From: Yponomeuta sedellus
Lineage: Eukaryota > Arthropoda > Insecta > Lepidoptera > Yponomeutidae
NCBI GenBank assembly: GCA_934045075.1
Contig: OW203750.1
Location: 6,219,410-6,283,409, forward strand
Reading direction: 5' to 3'
DNA length: 64,000 nucleotides
In this document: positions 1 through 10,533 of the stretch, piece after piece
Numbering within the stretch: position 1 is the first letter of the stretch
How the letters are laid out: each line of letters opens with the position of its first letter
The notes under the pieces: model-generated
What the model saw: the letters and a program-made list of their open reading frames with translations, nothing else
The model's database searches: none
What the model was told of the DNA's origin: nothing
Made by a program: the position numbers and the translations under genes

Positions 1-210
1 TTACCTCCCGTGTTGTGTACATATTTTTATGTCTACACTTGGCCAGAAAGCGGCTTTTTCCGTACGCGCAGAGTGCGGAAAAAGCCACTTTATTGCCAGG
101 TGTGGCATAAAATAAATTACAGTTCAGTTACTAATTATCTGGGTAAAAAAAATCACTTATGTCGTATGGTGCCATCTCAAGAAGACTACGCTTCAGTAAG
201 ATTTATGTTT

Positions 211-440
211 TCAAAAACCTATTTAGAGGCTAAAAATTCCACCCATGCCGGGATTCGAACCCGCGACCTCTGGCTATCCGTGCCAGCATAGAGAATATTG
301 TAAAAGAGGTTCGAGATTTCACTGATGCCGGTGAGTCGCCCATTAGCTCAGTTGGAGGTTTGGAATCCCGGCATGGGTGGAATTTTTAGCCTCTAAATAG
401 GTTTTTAAAATTGTCCTTAGCACGGGTGAGTGCATTAAAA
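211..440. mobile_element. T309 tRNA-like element, head-to-head pair
   Basis: The left end has AAAACCTATTTAGAGGC followed by a minus-sense tRNA-like 3' half. The right end has a plus-sense tRNA-like unit (box A-like TTAGCTCAGTTGG) and GCCTCTAAATAGG. The two tRNA-like 3' halves face each other, so the locus can fold on itself. The anticodon arm of the plus unit is deleted. Confidence 0.75.
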
Positions 441-637
441 ATAAAGATTTGTGATGTTTTACTTTTTCTAAAGACGCGTTATAAAAATAGTTAAGATTTT
501 TTTCCATTGGCGACGCTAGTTATCAGTTTATCACCCCGTAGGTAGCACCTTAGGGAGGATTTCCTACTCATCAATACAGAGGAATCGACAAAATTTGGAG
601 AAAACTTGCTTCATATTTGGTTGAACAGCTTTGTATT

Positions 638-850
638 CGACGACCTCTGCGGTGTAGCGGTAGCGCGTCTGCCTACCATGCAAGAGGTCCCGGGTTCGAA
701 TCCCGGCTGGAAACAAAAAAAAAAGTCCACGTCTTGGATGTTAACATGTTTGTGACGTCGTTGTTTCTAGTTCCCACGACACAGGGTATCCTTGTGTGGG
801 GCCAGAAGCAATGTATGTGCCTGTATGTAAAATGTTATGTTTGTATTTAG
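638..850 (+). mobile_element. SINE-A, tRNA-headed SINE
   Basis: The head has a tRNA-like A box (GGTGTAGCGGTAG) and a B box (GGTTCGAATCC), then an A-run and a body containing GTCTTGGATGTT and ACATGTTTGTGACGTCG, ending near a TTATG-type tail. Good copies are at 42717 and 56340. It probably belongs to the HaSE1-like lepidopteran SINEs; that family link is inference. Confidence 0.8.
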
Positions 851-865
851 ATGACTACTATGCAA

Positions 866-1184
866 CTAGCTGTACGCCGCGGTGTTATGCGCTTTTCCAA
901 TGGGAATAAGATATTTTCCCGCAGTAAAACGTAGCCTGTGTTATGGGGCTTCTAAACGAGGCCGGCAAATATTGGTGTCCCTCTATTACTCACATGTTAG
1001 AGAAAGACGCCAACAGTTGTCGGCCACGTATTGCAGTAAGATATGGCCCGCTTAGAAGCCCCTTGAATCCAGGGTGTCAGCTAACTCCAAACTAAATTTT
1101 ATTGAAATCGCTCCAGCCGTTTAGACGTGAAGAAGTAACAAACATACACACTCACAAACTTTCGCCTTTATAATATTAGTGTGA
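866..1184 (-). mobile_element. HelA non-autonomous Helitron-like element
   Basis: Read on the minus strand it starts TCACACTAATATTATAAAGG and ends in a CCGCGG-containing segment, then AGCTAG followed by T. The 5' TC, 3' CTAG and A/T target are Helitron signatures. Related copies are at 8040, 28039 and 43868. No Rep/helicase coding is present. Confidence 0.6.
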
Positions 1185-1258
1185 GGTGAAGTGAGGAGCT
1201 CTTTTCAGGGCGTTCATACTGTAAGTTGCTCTTGTGCTCTGTAAAGGACTCATTGTAA

Positions 1259-1672
1259 TCTATATATATAAAATTCAAAGTCCTGACTGACTCGCTCATC
1301 AACGCCCAGCCCAAGCCGTTCGACCCAGAGAGCTGAAATTTCGCACGGTGGGTCTATATATAATGTAGGCAAGGATTAAGACCGGATTTTTCTAAATTCA
1401 ACCCCTAAGGGTTCCTCATTTTACATGATAACCCCACTCATTTTTGAGATCTTCTTAATTTTTCAGCATAACTACTTCACGGCGAAAAGGATTGCCAAAA
1501 TTTGTATGGGAGTTATAAAGAATGTTGTCTAATTTTCATGAAACTTAAAATAAATACTCTTCAACACAATTGATTGAACACGTGTTTCGCTGTTTTTCTA
1601 AATTTAACCCATAAGGTAGTGAACGGGGTTGCAAAAAAAGTCCACGCGGACGGAGTCGCGGGCAAAAGCTAG
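1259..1672 (+). mobile_element. HelB non-autonomous Helitron-like element
   Basis: It starts TCTATATATATAAAATTC after an A and ends GGCAAAAGCTAG before a T. A small hairpin (GCG/GAC...GTC/CGC) lies just before the end. Other copies with the same two ends are at 13834 (plus) and 33588 (minus). Confidence 0.6.
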
Positions 1673-1794
1673 TTCTATTATAATGTTCTGCCGAGTTAAA
1701 CTATTTGACGATGTAGTCACCTAAATTGAATGAAAGAAAATGAATAGCGAATGCAAAAATCCATGAAATTATTATATATTATATGTAGGTATAG

Positions 1795-2095
1795 CTGGTG
1801 CCCGCGACTTCGTCTGCGCAGGATTAGTATTTCGAGTAGTTTATTTTAGCGTGGCGTACAAACGGTTTTGGCAGCGCACGCCAGAATAGCTCGCAGATGT
1901 TAGATTTTTTCTTACTTGACACTTATCGCCATATTTTGGACAATTCACACAATATCCTCATAAATTGTTGCCTATGTGTGATTCTGAAGCTATATTATTG
2001 TAGTTTCATTCAAATCCAATCAGTAGTTTTTACGGGAAAGAGTAACAAACATCCATCCATCCATACTTACAAACTCAGTGTTTTATGTAGCACAT
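1795..2095. repeat. Degenerate Helitron-like interspersed repeat
   Basis: It contains GCTGGTGCCCGCGACTTCGTCTGCG at one end and a GAAAGAGTAACAAACATCC segment at the other, a combination common in lepidopteran introns. The ends are too eroded to place exactly. Confidence 0.4.
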
Positions 2096-2099
2096 ATTA

Positions 2100-3164
2100 G
2101 TTATACAAAGTGCATAGTTTATGTGATGTAACTTGATTGACACGTTCTTAATAAATTTAAAAAAATCCTTTGTTATTTCAGAGTTGGTCCCTTAATAAAA
2201 ATGGTTTCTACGACTATACTTAATATATTGATGAGTAGAATGACCCTCTTAATTGGTACCGTTTTTTTCTGCAATATCATGTAAAACATTATTATTTTAA
2301 CTTAATAATGTGATTAAATTATTACATCTGTTAGTGCTTAATGCTATCATGTAAAATAAAGTTCTACGCCCAAAGTTTACTGGTCTTATTTACTAAAACG
2401 AGATGCCTTAGGACACTACTCAGAAGCAGTTTAAATTGTCTGTGGTAATCTGGCTAATCAGCCCATAAACAGAGCCCACTGTGGGGCATTGGCCAACGCT
2501 AACACATCTGGTCCTTTGCTAGTCTCGTCCAATGTTTCACAGGGCTGGGGGCTGCCCACCGACTGGTGACCCATTCTTGGCCATCAATCAGTGGTTGTCT
2601 TAGTCCACTTGCCGTCTTCCTTCCTAACGAAATTCCCCGCTCATCTCCATTTTATTAGGTTTATGATAATCTTTGACTTGGTTTGATAAGGGAAAGACAT
2701 AACTACAGATTATCGAAACTGCCTCTGAGGAGTGTTTTAGAGGAATCGTGTCTTTATAAATACCACCAAAGGTACATAAATAGACGACAACATTCTATTT
2801 TGTTTTGTGCTTGCTGTCTTTTTAAAACTTTAGGAGTTTTTACAAGTTGTAGATAATAACAATTACCTACAGAATGAAGCGATTCTACCTTCACGTACCC
2901 ATACAGCTACTTTTCACCCCTATGACCACTATGATTATGGCAAGAAAACCCATTGCCGTTAGCTATAATGAGAAAAAAAAAATGGAACAATAAATAATCT
3001 TATAAAGCCTAATATTTCAATTGACCCCTTAACTTTACGACCCTCTGCATAAACCTACAATAAACTATGAACATCGATAAATTCAACAAGAAACATACAA
3101 ACAGTACGCCATACAAAAAAGCTTCTACATCGAGAGTGGCGCTTAGAACCACCAGCATTAAGGG
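2100..3164. other. Intergenic / MOSPD2 3' flank, no gene seen
   Basis: I see no coding exon. The nearest polyadenylation hexamer for the minus-strand gene to the right is TTTATT at 2651-2656 (AATAAA on the minus strand), which would give a 3' UTR of about 510 nt. A GC-richer stretch at about 2460-2660 could be an old repeat that I do not recognise. Confidence 0.4.
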
Positions 3165-4553
3165 CTAGATTCGCTCACAGTACCTTTCTGGCTCCGATGA
3201 GTTCTTGTACGTCAAGTATCCAAGCAGTACAGCTACAGCCGTCAGCAACAGTGTAATCGTTTGGTAAATTTTGATCCATTTCACTTGCTTGTTCAGTAAT
3301 TCATAATTCATCTGGAGATTGCTCAGCGAGTTACTAACCGAATCAGCTTCTTCTTGCCTCGAGTCGAGTACACTGCCGTTTCTCGTCTCTTTCTGCAGTT
3401 CCTTCTCGGGGAATTGGCATTTCAGCCTGTATTCGTCCACTTTGCTGCCCGAAGTCTTCTGCCACACTTCAGTGAGGTCCTTCTGCGAAAGATCAGTCTT
3501 TGGTATCTGCACGGCTAGGACTAGAAATCTGTCCTTTGTCACGGTGCGTAGATGGAAGCCCGGCTGTAAGACAATCATGACAGTTTGTGACGCTCCACTG
3601 GACAGAGCGCCAGAGCTCGGTCTAACACGGAACTTCTCCGGTGACGTTGTTCTTATTTTAAACGAGATAGCACTGTCATCCATGTTAGTTAAGGTGAATT
3701 GGCCCGATATCTCATCGTTTTCACTCTTGAAAAGTATGGTATCATTCGGAATGAGTCGTAGCATCTCTCCTGGAGAATGCTGGTTATCACCTTGCTCCGC
3801 AAATGTGACCTTCTTAGGTGTGTGCTCTTGGTTAGTCCTGTTCTCCGGTACAAACTCGAAAACATAGTCATCCTTGCCCCCCCAGCAAGTCAAAGCTTGC
3901 TCAGGGGCGACCACCTCCTTTAAAGTGTCTTTTGACATGAATTTCATCTTTTCAACAGCTCTTGCAGGCAACAGCTGCTTTATTACTTTAAACGCAGCTG
4001 ACAGAACCCACGGCATTTGGTAAATGATGATGTAGTGAAGGAAGTATGGGTAATAGAGCTTCAGCAATGTAATTATGTACTTGATGAACTCCATATCCAT
4101 GTTCCCGAGGCCACAGCCTTCCATGTCGAAGAATAAAGTGATCGGATTTCCATTTTCCTCCCTCTCTATGCGATCAAAGTAATAGATAATACATCTCTTC
4201 AGTTCCTCGAAGTCTTTTGCGCCTTTCACGTGAGTTTTCGACTTGAAAATCAGCAGAAGGCTGCCGTCAACGTCCCTGCCATGAGGGAAAAAGCCTCCAT
4301 CGCGTATGTAGTCAAGTCGGATGTTGGATTCGTTGATGTCGCTCGCACCTACGGTTTTCCGCCACACCATGATGTCCCAAAGCATGTCCGCCGCCTGCTT
4401 TGCATCGTTATCGGAGTGGCGAAGCACCCTTTTGATGTATTTGTCGTCTTTTACCCTCTCCAAGTCCGCAGGATGAAACTCACCAGGCGGGTTAGGTATG
4501 CCGTCGTTTAGTCGTGCCTCGAACAGAGCACGGACGTCGGATGCGGTAGCCAT
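3165..4553 (-). CDS. MOSPD2: Motile sperm domain-containing protein 2-like (MOSPD2), CRAL-TRIO + MSP + TM
   Basis: Intact 462-aa ORF with an ATG start and TAG stop and no intron. Residues about 1-65 look like a CRAL-TRIO N-terminal helical region, and about 75-230 like the lipid-binding CRAL-TRIO domain (DGSLLLIF, LFFDMEGCGLGNMD, YPYFLHYIIIYQMPWVLSAAF). Residues about 260-375 are an MSP/VAP-like beta-sandwich (LTNMDDSAISFKIRTTSPEK, then RVRPSSGAL). About 385-430 is polar and possibly coiled. A hydrophobic segment at about 433-450 (TITLLLTAVAVLLGYL) forms a C-terminal tail anchor. This domain order is that of MOSPD2, an ER-anchored tether that binds FFAT motifs through its MSP domain at membrane contact sites. 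The known human protein is somewhat longer (about 518 aa). A single-exon structure is unusual for this family in vertebrates. I see no poly(A) tract or TSD proving a retrocopy. The function is inferred from family membership. Confidence 0.88.
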   Translation of the reverse strand: MATASDVRALFEARLNDGIPNPPGEFHPADLERVKDDKYIKRVLRHSDNDAKQAADMLWDIMVWRKTVGASDINESNIRLDYIRDGGFFPHGRDVDGSLLLIFKSKTHVKGAKDFEELKRCIIYYFDRIEREENGNPITLFFDMEGCGLGNMDMEFIKYIITLLKLYYPYFLHYIIIYQMPWVLSAAFKVIKQLLPARAVEKMKFMSKDTLKEVVAPEQALTCWGGKDDYVFEFVPENRTNQEHTPKKVTFAEQGDNQHSPGEMLRLIPNDTILFKSENDEISGQFTLTNMDDSAISFKIRTTSPEKFRVRPSSGALSSGASQTVMIVLQPGFHLRTVTKDRFLVLAVQIPKTDLSQKDLTEVWQKTSGSKVDEYRLKCQFPEKELQKETRNGSVLDSRQEEADSVSNSLSNLQMNYELLNKQVKWIKIYQTITLLLTAVAVLLGYLTYKNSSEPERYCERI

Positions 4554-5160
4554 CGTCGCTAACTCGATAAACTGTTAAGTTTTCCGACACTGACACCAGT
4601 TTTCCGTGGTATTTTGTGTTTTTGCGCGACTTGGAGGAGAGCGGTTTGAACAAAATCCTTGAGTCAAGTGACATTTAATTTTTTGGTATAAATGTCAAGT
4701 CCGAAGTCCGGTCTGTTGAGAACGGAACGGTGCAAGCACAGACTAAATAAATAGTCAAATTGCGAAGTGATGAGTAGGCTTGGGCAAAATATATCGATAT
4801 ATCGAAAGGCGGATACTTTATAGAAATTAATCGACATATCGAAGACCGGTGATTGGATTAAGTGAAAAATGTGTTACTAATCATTAAAACAAAACATCTA
4901 AAGTAATACTAAATTAACAACTTAACTAAAATCTAATTAAGATAAAGTAATAAAAATAAAGACCTATAATTTACAAATAAAACACAGATTTTTTGATAAT
5001 CGATATCTGTTTTTTTTTCGGGTATCGAAATTGATGTGTCGACGACTAACGTGTCTTTATTCTCTAGCTTTTCTTTTTATGGATATTATACATACCGTAT
5101 AATATCTGGTCACGCCAAACATGTAGTTATTTCTTCGATTAAGTGGACTGTATTTTAGGT
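4554..5160. promoter_or_regulatory. Upstream region of MOSPD2 with a TATCGATA (DRE-like) motif
   Basis: A TATCGATA octamer lies at 4792-4799, about 240 bp upstream of the MOSPD2 ATG. In Drosophila this DRE motif is bound by DREF at housekeeping promoters. Its use here is inference, and the motif is partly embedded in an AT-rich, self-complementary stretch. No TATA box is evident. Confidence 0.3.
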
Positions 5161-5640
5161 ACGTACAATTGAACAAGGGGATCAGGAATATAGGGGTGAG
5201 AAAAGGAACACGCAGCACATACCTCGCAAAGTGGCATCCAGGAGACGTGATCTCTCCAGCTAAGGCGGCAGCTGCCGCGGCGGGCCCACAGTCCACACAA
5301 ACAGTGATTGAAGATGTTTCACAATCAAATCCTTCTCAATGGCGCTCGCGGAGGGCGCGACACACTTCACAGGGGTGGTTAAATACCAAAAAGCGTCAAT
5401 TAAGCGGTTAACAACGATTTTAGCGAATTTGCTAGAACCGCGGCGGTTGAGGTCCAAATGTGAACTAACTGCAGTCGTTCGCCGCCAGGTGGCGCTGGCA
5501 GCGCATAGCGACGACGTCATGCATGCGTGTTTAAGGTGCAGGAAAAAAGATGGAAAGGAATGTACCATTGAATATTTAATAGTTTATGATAGACTAAGTA
5601 ATTTGGCGTTACCAATATCCATAAAAAGAAAAAAAATTAA
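5161..5640. other. GC-richer stretch, no supported gene
   Basis: This segment is CpG-richer than its surroundings, with a GGCGGCAGCTGCCGCGGCG run at about 5265. Open frames exist on both strands, but none has an ATG, splice sites and recognisable protein composition together. It could be an unrecognised first exon or a promoter island. Confidence 0.3.
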
Positions 5641-5716
5641 GTAAATTTAACTGTCTTTAGTTTTAGGTCTTATTACGTCAATGTCTAGTGTGAAATAAAC
5701 AGTTACTTTAAAACAG

Positions 5717-5745
5717 TTTTTTAGCCTCTAAATAGGTTTTTAAGT
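5717..5745 (+). repeat. Solo T309 3' end
   Basis: Only the terminal TTTTTAGCCTCTAAATAGG and a T-rich end are present, without the tRNA-like core. Confidence 0.6.
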
Positions 5746-5896
5746 TATTTTAACGCAAAAAAGTAACAACAGTATTAATAATATTTTTTAATAATAAATC
5801 CTTATTTTGATTACTTTAACCAATGACTGATTGTGCCTGTGTGTGCACAATGCAAAATGTGATTGCATTTCTTTACAGTCAATTGTTGCGCACCAA

Positions 5897-5912
5897 TATC
5901 GATATATCGATA
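5897..5912. promoter_or_regulatory. Two adjacent TATCGATA octamers
   Basis: Two perfect palindromic DRE-type octamers lie side by side (5897-5904 and 5905-5912). No gene start was identified immediately downstream, so a promoter role is only a possibility. The sequence to about 6110 might be a non-coding first exon, but nothing proves it. Confidence 0.3.
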
Positions 5913-6574
5913 CTTTTTTGCATCGATGTTGATAGCAACCGGTTGGTTTACTCTGTGGCTTTTCGTTTACAAAAAAAAACAATCAACAACGACTTGAAAT
6001 GCGTTTCGTTAGCGTTATCGTTTCGGCAACAAGGATTCGAATCGTCTCTCAACAAAGAAAACAAAACAACGCCAACCAACGCTTGTGTGCTACTTGTTTA
6101 GAGTACAAAATGTACCACGAAATTAGTTAAAAATTTCTATGTATTTTAATATTAAAATATACTAGAGGTAAAATAATTCAAGAAATGATACACAATAAAT
6201 ATCAAATTGTCTTTCTGATTTTTTTTGTTTATTTATTATTTTGAAGTCACTTATTGTGCATACAGTAGACAGCAAATTAAACTTTACGTGCAAGCAATTT
6301 ATTAAGTACCTAAGGTACTTCTTAGACAAGGCTTGTTGTTAATTCTGTTTTTCCTCCTTTATAAAAAAAAATAAAAATAAAATAAAATAAATAGACATGT
6401 AAAGACTCAAGACATGGAAGGAATTGAAGGATTGAAACCTGCGGAAATTTTCATCTGATGTTGAATTATTACATATCATTAAAAATGCTGTTTATTATTA
6501 ATAATTATTAATCATATTGATCAGTCTTAAAAAAAAGTAAATTGAAAATAATTCTTTGCATGCATGAAATTACC

Positions 6575-6630
6575 TAAGGCTAATTTTTATTTTGCATGGA
6601 ACCAATCATGCAAAATAAAAATTAGCCTTA
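6575..6630. repeat. Perfect 24-bp inverted repeat, 8-nt loop
   Basis: Arms 6575-6598 and 6607-6630 are exactly complementary (TAAGGCTAATTTTTATTTTG... and its reverse). Confidence 0.9.
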
Positions 6631-6640
6631 AATTAACGCG

Positions 6641-6716
6641 ATCAGGTGCAGGATGGGTGACCGTCCGTGACTACCGCTAGTCGCATATTTTCCCAGCGTT
6701 TCCTTGCTTCGCAAGG
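6641..6716 (+). mobile_element. 5S-SINE fragment, 5' part
   Basis: It carries the 5S box-C-like GGATGGGTGACCG and the following GACTACCGCTAGT segment. It is cut off after TTCGCAAGGCA and followed by an A-rich run. Confidence 0.7.
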
Positions 6717-6736
6717 CAAATAAATAAAATAAAAAT

Positions 6737-7098
6737 CGATATCCATATCAACCCTTGTTATGTCCCCACTGCCTAACCTGCATCGCATGAAGGTTAGGCC
6801 ATACTCCACCACGGGGGCCAAGTCCGGGTTGGTGGAGGATTGTAAGAAGGTGGCGGGCCTTACTGTCAGAAGTTATGAAGCCGCCCATAATGCCTCTGAC
6901 ATGGCTTAACGACTACTATTACATGGCAGCCGGCACTAACGGCTTAGCGTGCCTTTCCGAAGCACGGGAGCGCTCGGAGAAATGTCACTAGCGGTAGTCA
7001 CGGGACGCTCACCCATCCCGTACCTGACCGCGCCTGTTGTTGCTTAACCAAGTGATTGATTCCAATCACTCGATTCGCCTAGGTCACGAGCGCTTCTC
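6737..7098 (-). mobile_element. 5S-SINE, nearly full length
   Basis: On the minus strand it runs from GCGCTCGTGACCTAGG through the 5S-like internal promoter region (GTTAAGCAACA, then GGATGGGTGAGCG) to the 3' end ACAAGGGTTGATA. It abuts a T309 element at 7099. Confidence 0.85.
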
Positions 7099-7236
7099 GA
7101 AAACCTATTTAGAGGCTAAAAATTCCACCCATGCCGGGACTAGAACCCGCTCTCCAAACTGAGCGTTGGCACGGTTAGCCAGAGGTCGCGGGCTCGAGTC
7201 ACGGCATGGGTGGAATTTTTAGCCTCTAAATAGGAT
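7099..7236. mobile_element. T309 foldback (short)
   Basis: Both ends are the AAAACCTATTTAGAGGC motif in inverted orientation. The core retains only the T-arm halves of two opposed tRNA-like units. It is about 138 bp, so the whole element can form a hairpin. Confidence 0.75.
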
Positions 7237-7386
7237 TTTAAGATTATTGGATTCTAAAATTCAAGTAGCTTCATTTCCAATATCTTGACTTGCATAGTTG
7301 GTACCCAGAACATATGCGATAGTTCCACTATATCAGAATCTTCAAAAAGCGGTTGAAAGAGCATTATCTATTTCTATCGTAACATC

Positions 7387-7600
7387 CACAGAACATAAAA
7401 AAGAGTAGAAGTCATAAGTGGGCGGTGCCCGCGTGCCTAACATATGCAATGTATTGCATATGCGTAGTCGGTGATAGTTTTGCTTACGTCAGTTGCCGTG
7501 CGCTTCTAGTAAAGAAAACAATGGTGAAAACTTTATTAGAATGCCTTGTTGTGCTGTGTTAGAGAGCAAAAATAAAAGTTGGGGACCAAAATACCTATAA
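7387..7600 (+). repeat. Interspersed repeat, inverted copy at 24335-24535
   Basis: Shared blocks include GAACATAAAAAAGAGTAGAAG, GTGGGCGGTGCCCGCGTGCC and GCACAGCACAA-type sequence near the other end. It contains a short Cys-rich reading start (MPCCAVLESKN) that vaguely resembles a THAP-type N-terminus but stops after 19 codons. Confidence 0.55.
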
Positions 7601-7699
7601 CATTTCATCGGTAAGACGTGGTAACATCACATCATCACATCAGATCATTATTTAATTATTTATGTACATGCACCACGTACCGACTATATTCTACATGCA

Positions 7700-8005
7700 A
7701 TCCATTCCATCCAAAGGTTGTCTGGAAGAGATCGCTCTTAGCGATAAGACCGCCAATCGTATAACATTACTTAGATTTCGTCCGTCCGTCCGTCCGTCCG
7801 TCCGTCCGTTAGGGCTGGTAAGGGACGTCCCAGGCGGACATACATAGACCAAATAGCGGATGTGTTATTAGCAAAGGGCAAGGTAAAGGCTACCCGGAAC
7901 CGGCGTGCGTGCATGCAACGACTTATGTATGAACGTTGATGAAGCGGAGGTGATCTGTCAGGATCGTGGCAAGTGGCAGTCCCTGGTCTCTGCCTACCCC
8001 TCTGT
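7700..8005 (+). mobile_element. LINE-Z tail fragment, (CCGT)n, then RTE-like LINE 3' end
   Basis: GGTTGTCTGGAAGAGATCGC at about 7717 is the LINE-Z tail. A CCGT tandem run follows at about 7780-7810. From 7811 the sequence can be read as the C-terminus of an RTE-like reverse transcriptase (GRPRRTYIDQ-type, then VNVDEAEVICQDRGKWQSL-like). Confidence 0.6.
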
Positions 8006-8039
8006 CCGTCCGTCCGTTATTATTATATATAACACACTA

Positions 8040-8247
8040 ATATTTAAGGCGAAAGTTTGTTAGTATGTTTGTTACTTCTTCACGTCATGCGTCATACCAA
8101 ATTGTATTAAATTACTCCAGGCGTTAGGAGTGATTTTAATCAAATTTGGTATGGTGTTAACATAGGCCACGTTACTGCGGAAAAATATCATATTCCCATG
8201 GGAAAATTTATAAACCTCGGGTAACACCGCGGGGCACAGCTAATTGA
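8040..8247 (+). mobile_element. HelA copy, degraded 3' end
   Basis: It starts ACACTAATATTTAAGGCGAAAG and ends CGCGGGGCACAGCTAA, so the terminal CTAG has mutated. Confidence 0.55.
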
Positions 8248-8810
8248 TCTATATATTTGTACCAAATTTTATTACAATCGCTCCATCCGCTTAGATGTAA
8301 AGAAGTTACTTCTTATGTAATGTCCTGTGAAATGTTTGTGTGCAATATGGCATAATTTAAATAATGAGGGCTTTTCAATGACAGCTGTGAGTTGATTGCA
8401 TTAAAAAAAACTAGATTCCGCTGCAAGGAGAACAAATGTCACCAATCATACGTTTTATCGCGTTTTGTGTTGTACGCACAGATTATTATTTGTGATAACC
8501 TAAACATCTCTTTGTAGTCTGTGATCTAAGCTAAACTATGTTTCGAAACTGTTGAAATTTGAAAGTTTTGAAGTATTTTTACTTTGTTTATTACATACAT
8601 ACGTGAATTGTGTCTTAACTAATGGCTAGCCCGTGCATTGAGCATTTTTATAAAAGCATAGGCAGTCACCGTTTTCCTAAATGATGTAAATTTTGACATA
8701 TTATATGACGTCAGCACCATCTATCGGTAACTTGCGGTACTGTTTTTTGTTTTAATGGCGCTTTGAAAAGCCCTCATTGAAGTTGTAAAGAAATAATTAC
8801 CGTCAGCTAG

Positions 8811-9070
8811 GGCTGGTAAGGGACGTCCCAGGCGGACATATAGACCAAATAGCGGATGTGTTGGCAAAGGGCAAGATAAAAGCTACCCGGAACCGGCGTG
8901 CGTGCATGCAACGACTTATGTATGAACGTTGATGAAGCGAAGGTGATCTGTCAGGATCGTGGCAAGTGGCAGTCCCTGGTCTCTGCCTACCCCTCTGGGA
9001 TGCAGGCGTGAGGTAATGTATCTGTGTATGTACTAGGTGTAGGTATGCGGTGTATGTACGTATGTACGGG
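8811..9070 (+). mobile_element. RTE-like LINE 3' end
   Basis: Near-identical to the segment at 7811. It encodes GRPRRTY and CMQRLMYERR / EVICQDRGKWQSLVSAYPSG-like C-terminal peptides, ending in a degenerate TATG tail. It is severely 5'-truncated. Confidence 0.7.
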
Positions 9071-9146
9071 AGCAATAAATTGCAAATTGGTTCTCAAACT
9101 GTAGTAAGGGTATGCAGTAGGTTAAAATTTATTGTTATCCTAACCT

Positions 9147-9667
9147 TTTTAGGGTTCCGTACCTCAAAAGGAAAAAACGGAACCCTTATAGGATCACTTT
9201 GTTGTCCGTCTGTCCGTCCGTCCGTCTGTCAAGACCCTTTTTCTCAGGAACGCGTGGAGGTATGAAGCTGAAATTTATATCAATTACTCAGGTCTACTGT
9301 CCCTTGAAGCTGTGAAAAAATCAAACTTCTAAGCCAAGGCAATCAAAAGATACAGCCGTTTATGCCGCAAATTTTCGACACTTGCAAGGGAATCAAAACC
9401 TACAGGGTGCTTCCCGTGAACTCAGAATCTTGAAATTTGGTACGAAGCAACGTCTTATAGCATAGATAAAGGAAAAATTACGAAAACCATAAATTTTTAG
9501 TTACATCACATAATATATATTTTTTTAATAATTTTAAACTTACTACCCATTTCCTCATAAACGCGTAGAGGTATTAAATTGAAATTCATACCAAATACTC
9601 AGGTCTATAATACAGGTTTGTACGGAACCCTCGGTGCGCGAGTCTGACTCGCACTTGGCCGGTTTTT
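9147..9667 (+). mobile_element. GTTCCGT...CTTGGCCGG interspersed element
   Basis: It begins with AGGGTTCCGTACCTCAAAAGG, has a CCGT-rich run, and ends CGAGTCTGACTCGCACTTGG then CCGG. This is a very common lepidopteran repeat whose class I cannot settle by eye. Other copies are near 30475, 32479 and 35572. Confidence 0.6.
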
Positions 9668-10075
9668 TTTCATTTGGTGTAATATCTTGTTAACTTTGAG
9701 TAAATAATGTAAAAATTCATGATCTTCCTCTTATTTCCGATATTATGTAAATAAGCAAAAAATAATCGATCGGTATGATAAAACTACAGGGTATTTTTTT
9801 TCTTCTGCAGCGGTTTCTATTCCCGATTCAACCATGTAATTATTTAAAAATCGATAAATGCCGTTTAAATTGCTTCTGTCAGTAAAAGCTTCCATCTACA
9901 ATATTCAAGGTACCTACTTTCTCTCCATGTGGCATAGCCGTGTGACGCCCTGTTACAAGAACATTGTTCAAGAATCTATTACTCAAAAGCAGTTTTGCCA
10001 AATACGGCCGCTTTTAGCGGAAATCGATTTAAGTCCCAAGTTTTTGATCCTAGGTTCTAGACTGTGGGTTCTAAA

Positions 10076-10118
10076 AATACTTGTGTGGCGAGCACATGTC
10101 AACTCTGCGCGCGCACTA
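10076..10118 (+). repeat. Short repeat, inverted copy at 59445-59485
   Basis: The GTGGCGAGCACATGTCAA / CTGCGCGCGCAC core recurs in reverse orientation near 59460. Confidence 0.5.
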
Positions 10119-10130
10119 CAACGTTCATAA

Positions 10131-10250
10131 GTCGTTGCGTGCATGCAACGACTTATGACCGTTGATGAAGCGAAGATGATCTCTCAGGATCGTGGCAAGT
10201 GGCAGTCCCTGGTCTCTGCCTACCCGTCTGGGATATAGGCGTGAGGTTAC
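10131..10250 (+). mobile_element. RTE-like LINE 3' end leading into (GTAT)n
   Basis: It carries the GATGAAGCGAAGATGATCTC ... GTGGCAAGTGGCAGTCCCTG terminus seen at 8930 and 49449, directly followed by the tetranucleotide array. Confidence 0.75.
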
Positions 10251-10533
10251 GTATGTATGTATGTATGTATGTATGTATGTATGTATGTATGTATGTATGT
10301 ATGTATGTATGTATGTATGTATGTATGTATGTATGTATGTATGTATGTATGTATGTATGTATGTATGTATGTATGTATGTATGTATGTATGTATGTATGT
10401 ATGTATGTATGTATGTATGTATGTATGTATGTATGTATGTATGTATGTATGTATGTATGTATGTATGTATGTATGTATGTATGTATGTATGTATGTATGT
10501 ATGTATGTATGTATGTTTGTTTGTTTGTTTGTT
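10251..10533 (+). repeat. (GTAT)n microsatellite ending in (GTTT)n
   Basis: Uninterrupted GTAT repeats run for about 265 bp and then change to TTTG repeats. The frames open across it on both strands (MYVC / HTYI repeats) are by-products of the repeat. Its position at the LINE 3' end makes it an expanded tail. Confidence 0.97.

Noticed and set aside
3319..3867. 182-aa plus-strand ORF
   Set aside because: Antisense shadow of the MOSPD2 coding sequence.
5057..5296. Ala-rich minus frame with a GT donor (possible first exon)
   Set aside because: The frame has no ATG (it begins at GTG) and no conserved peptide.
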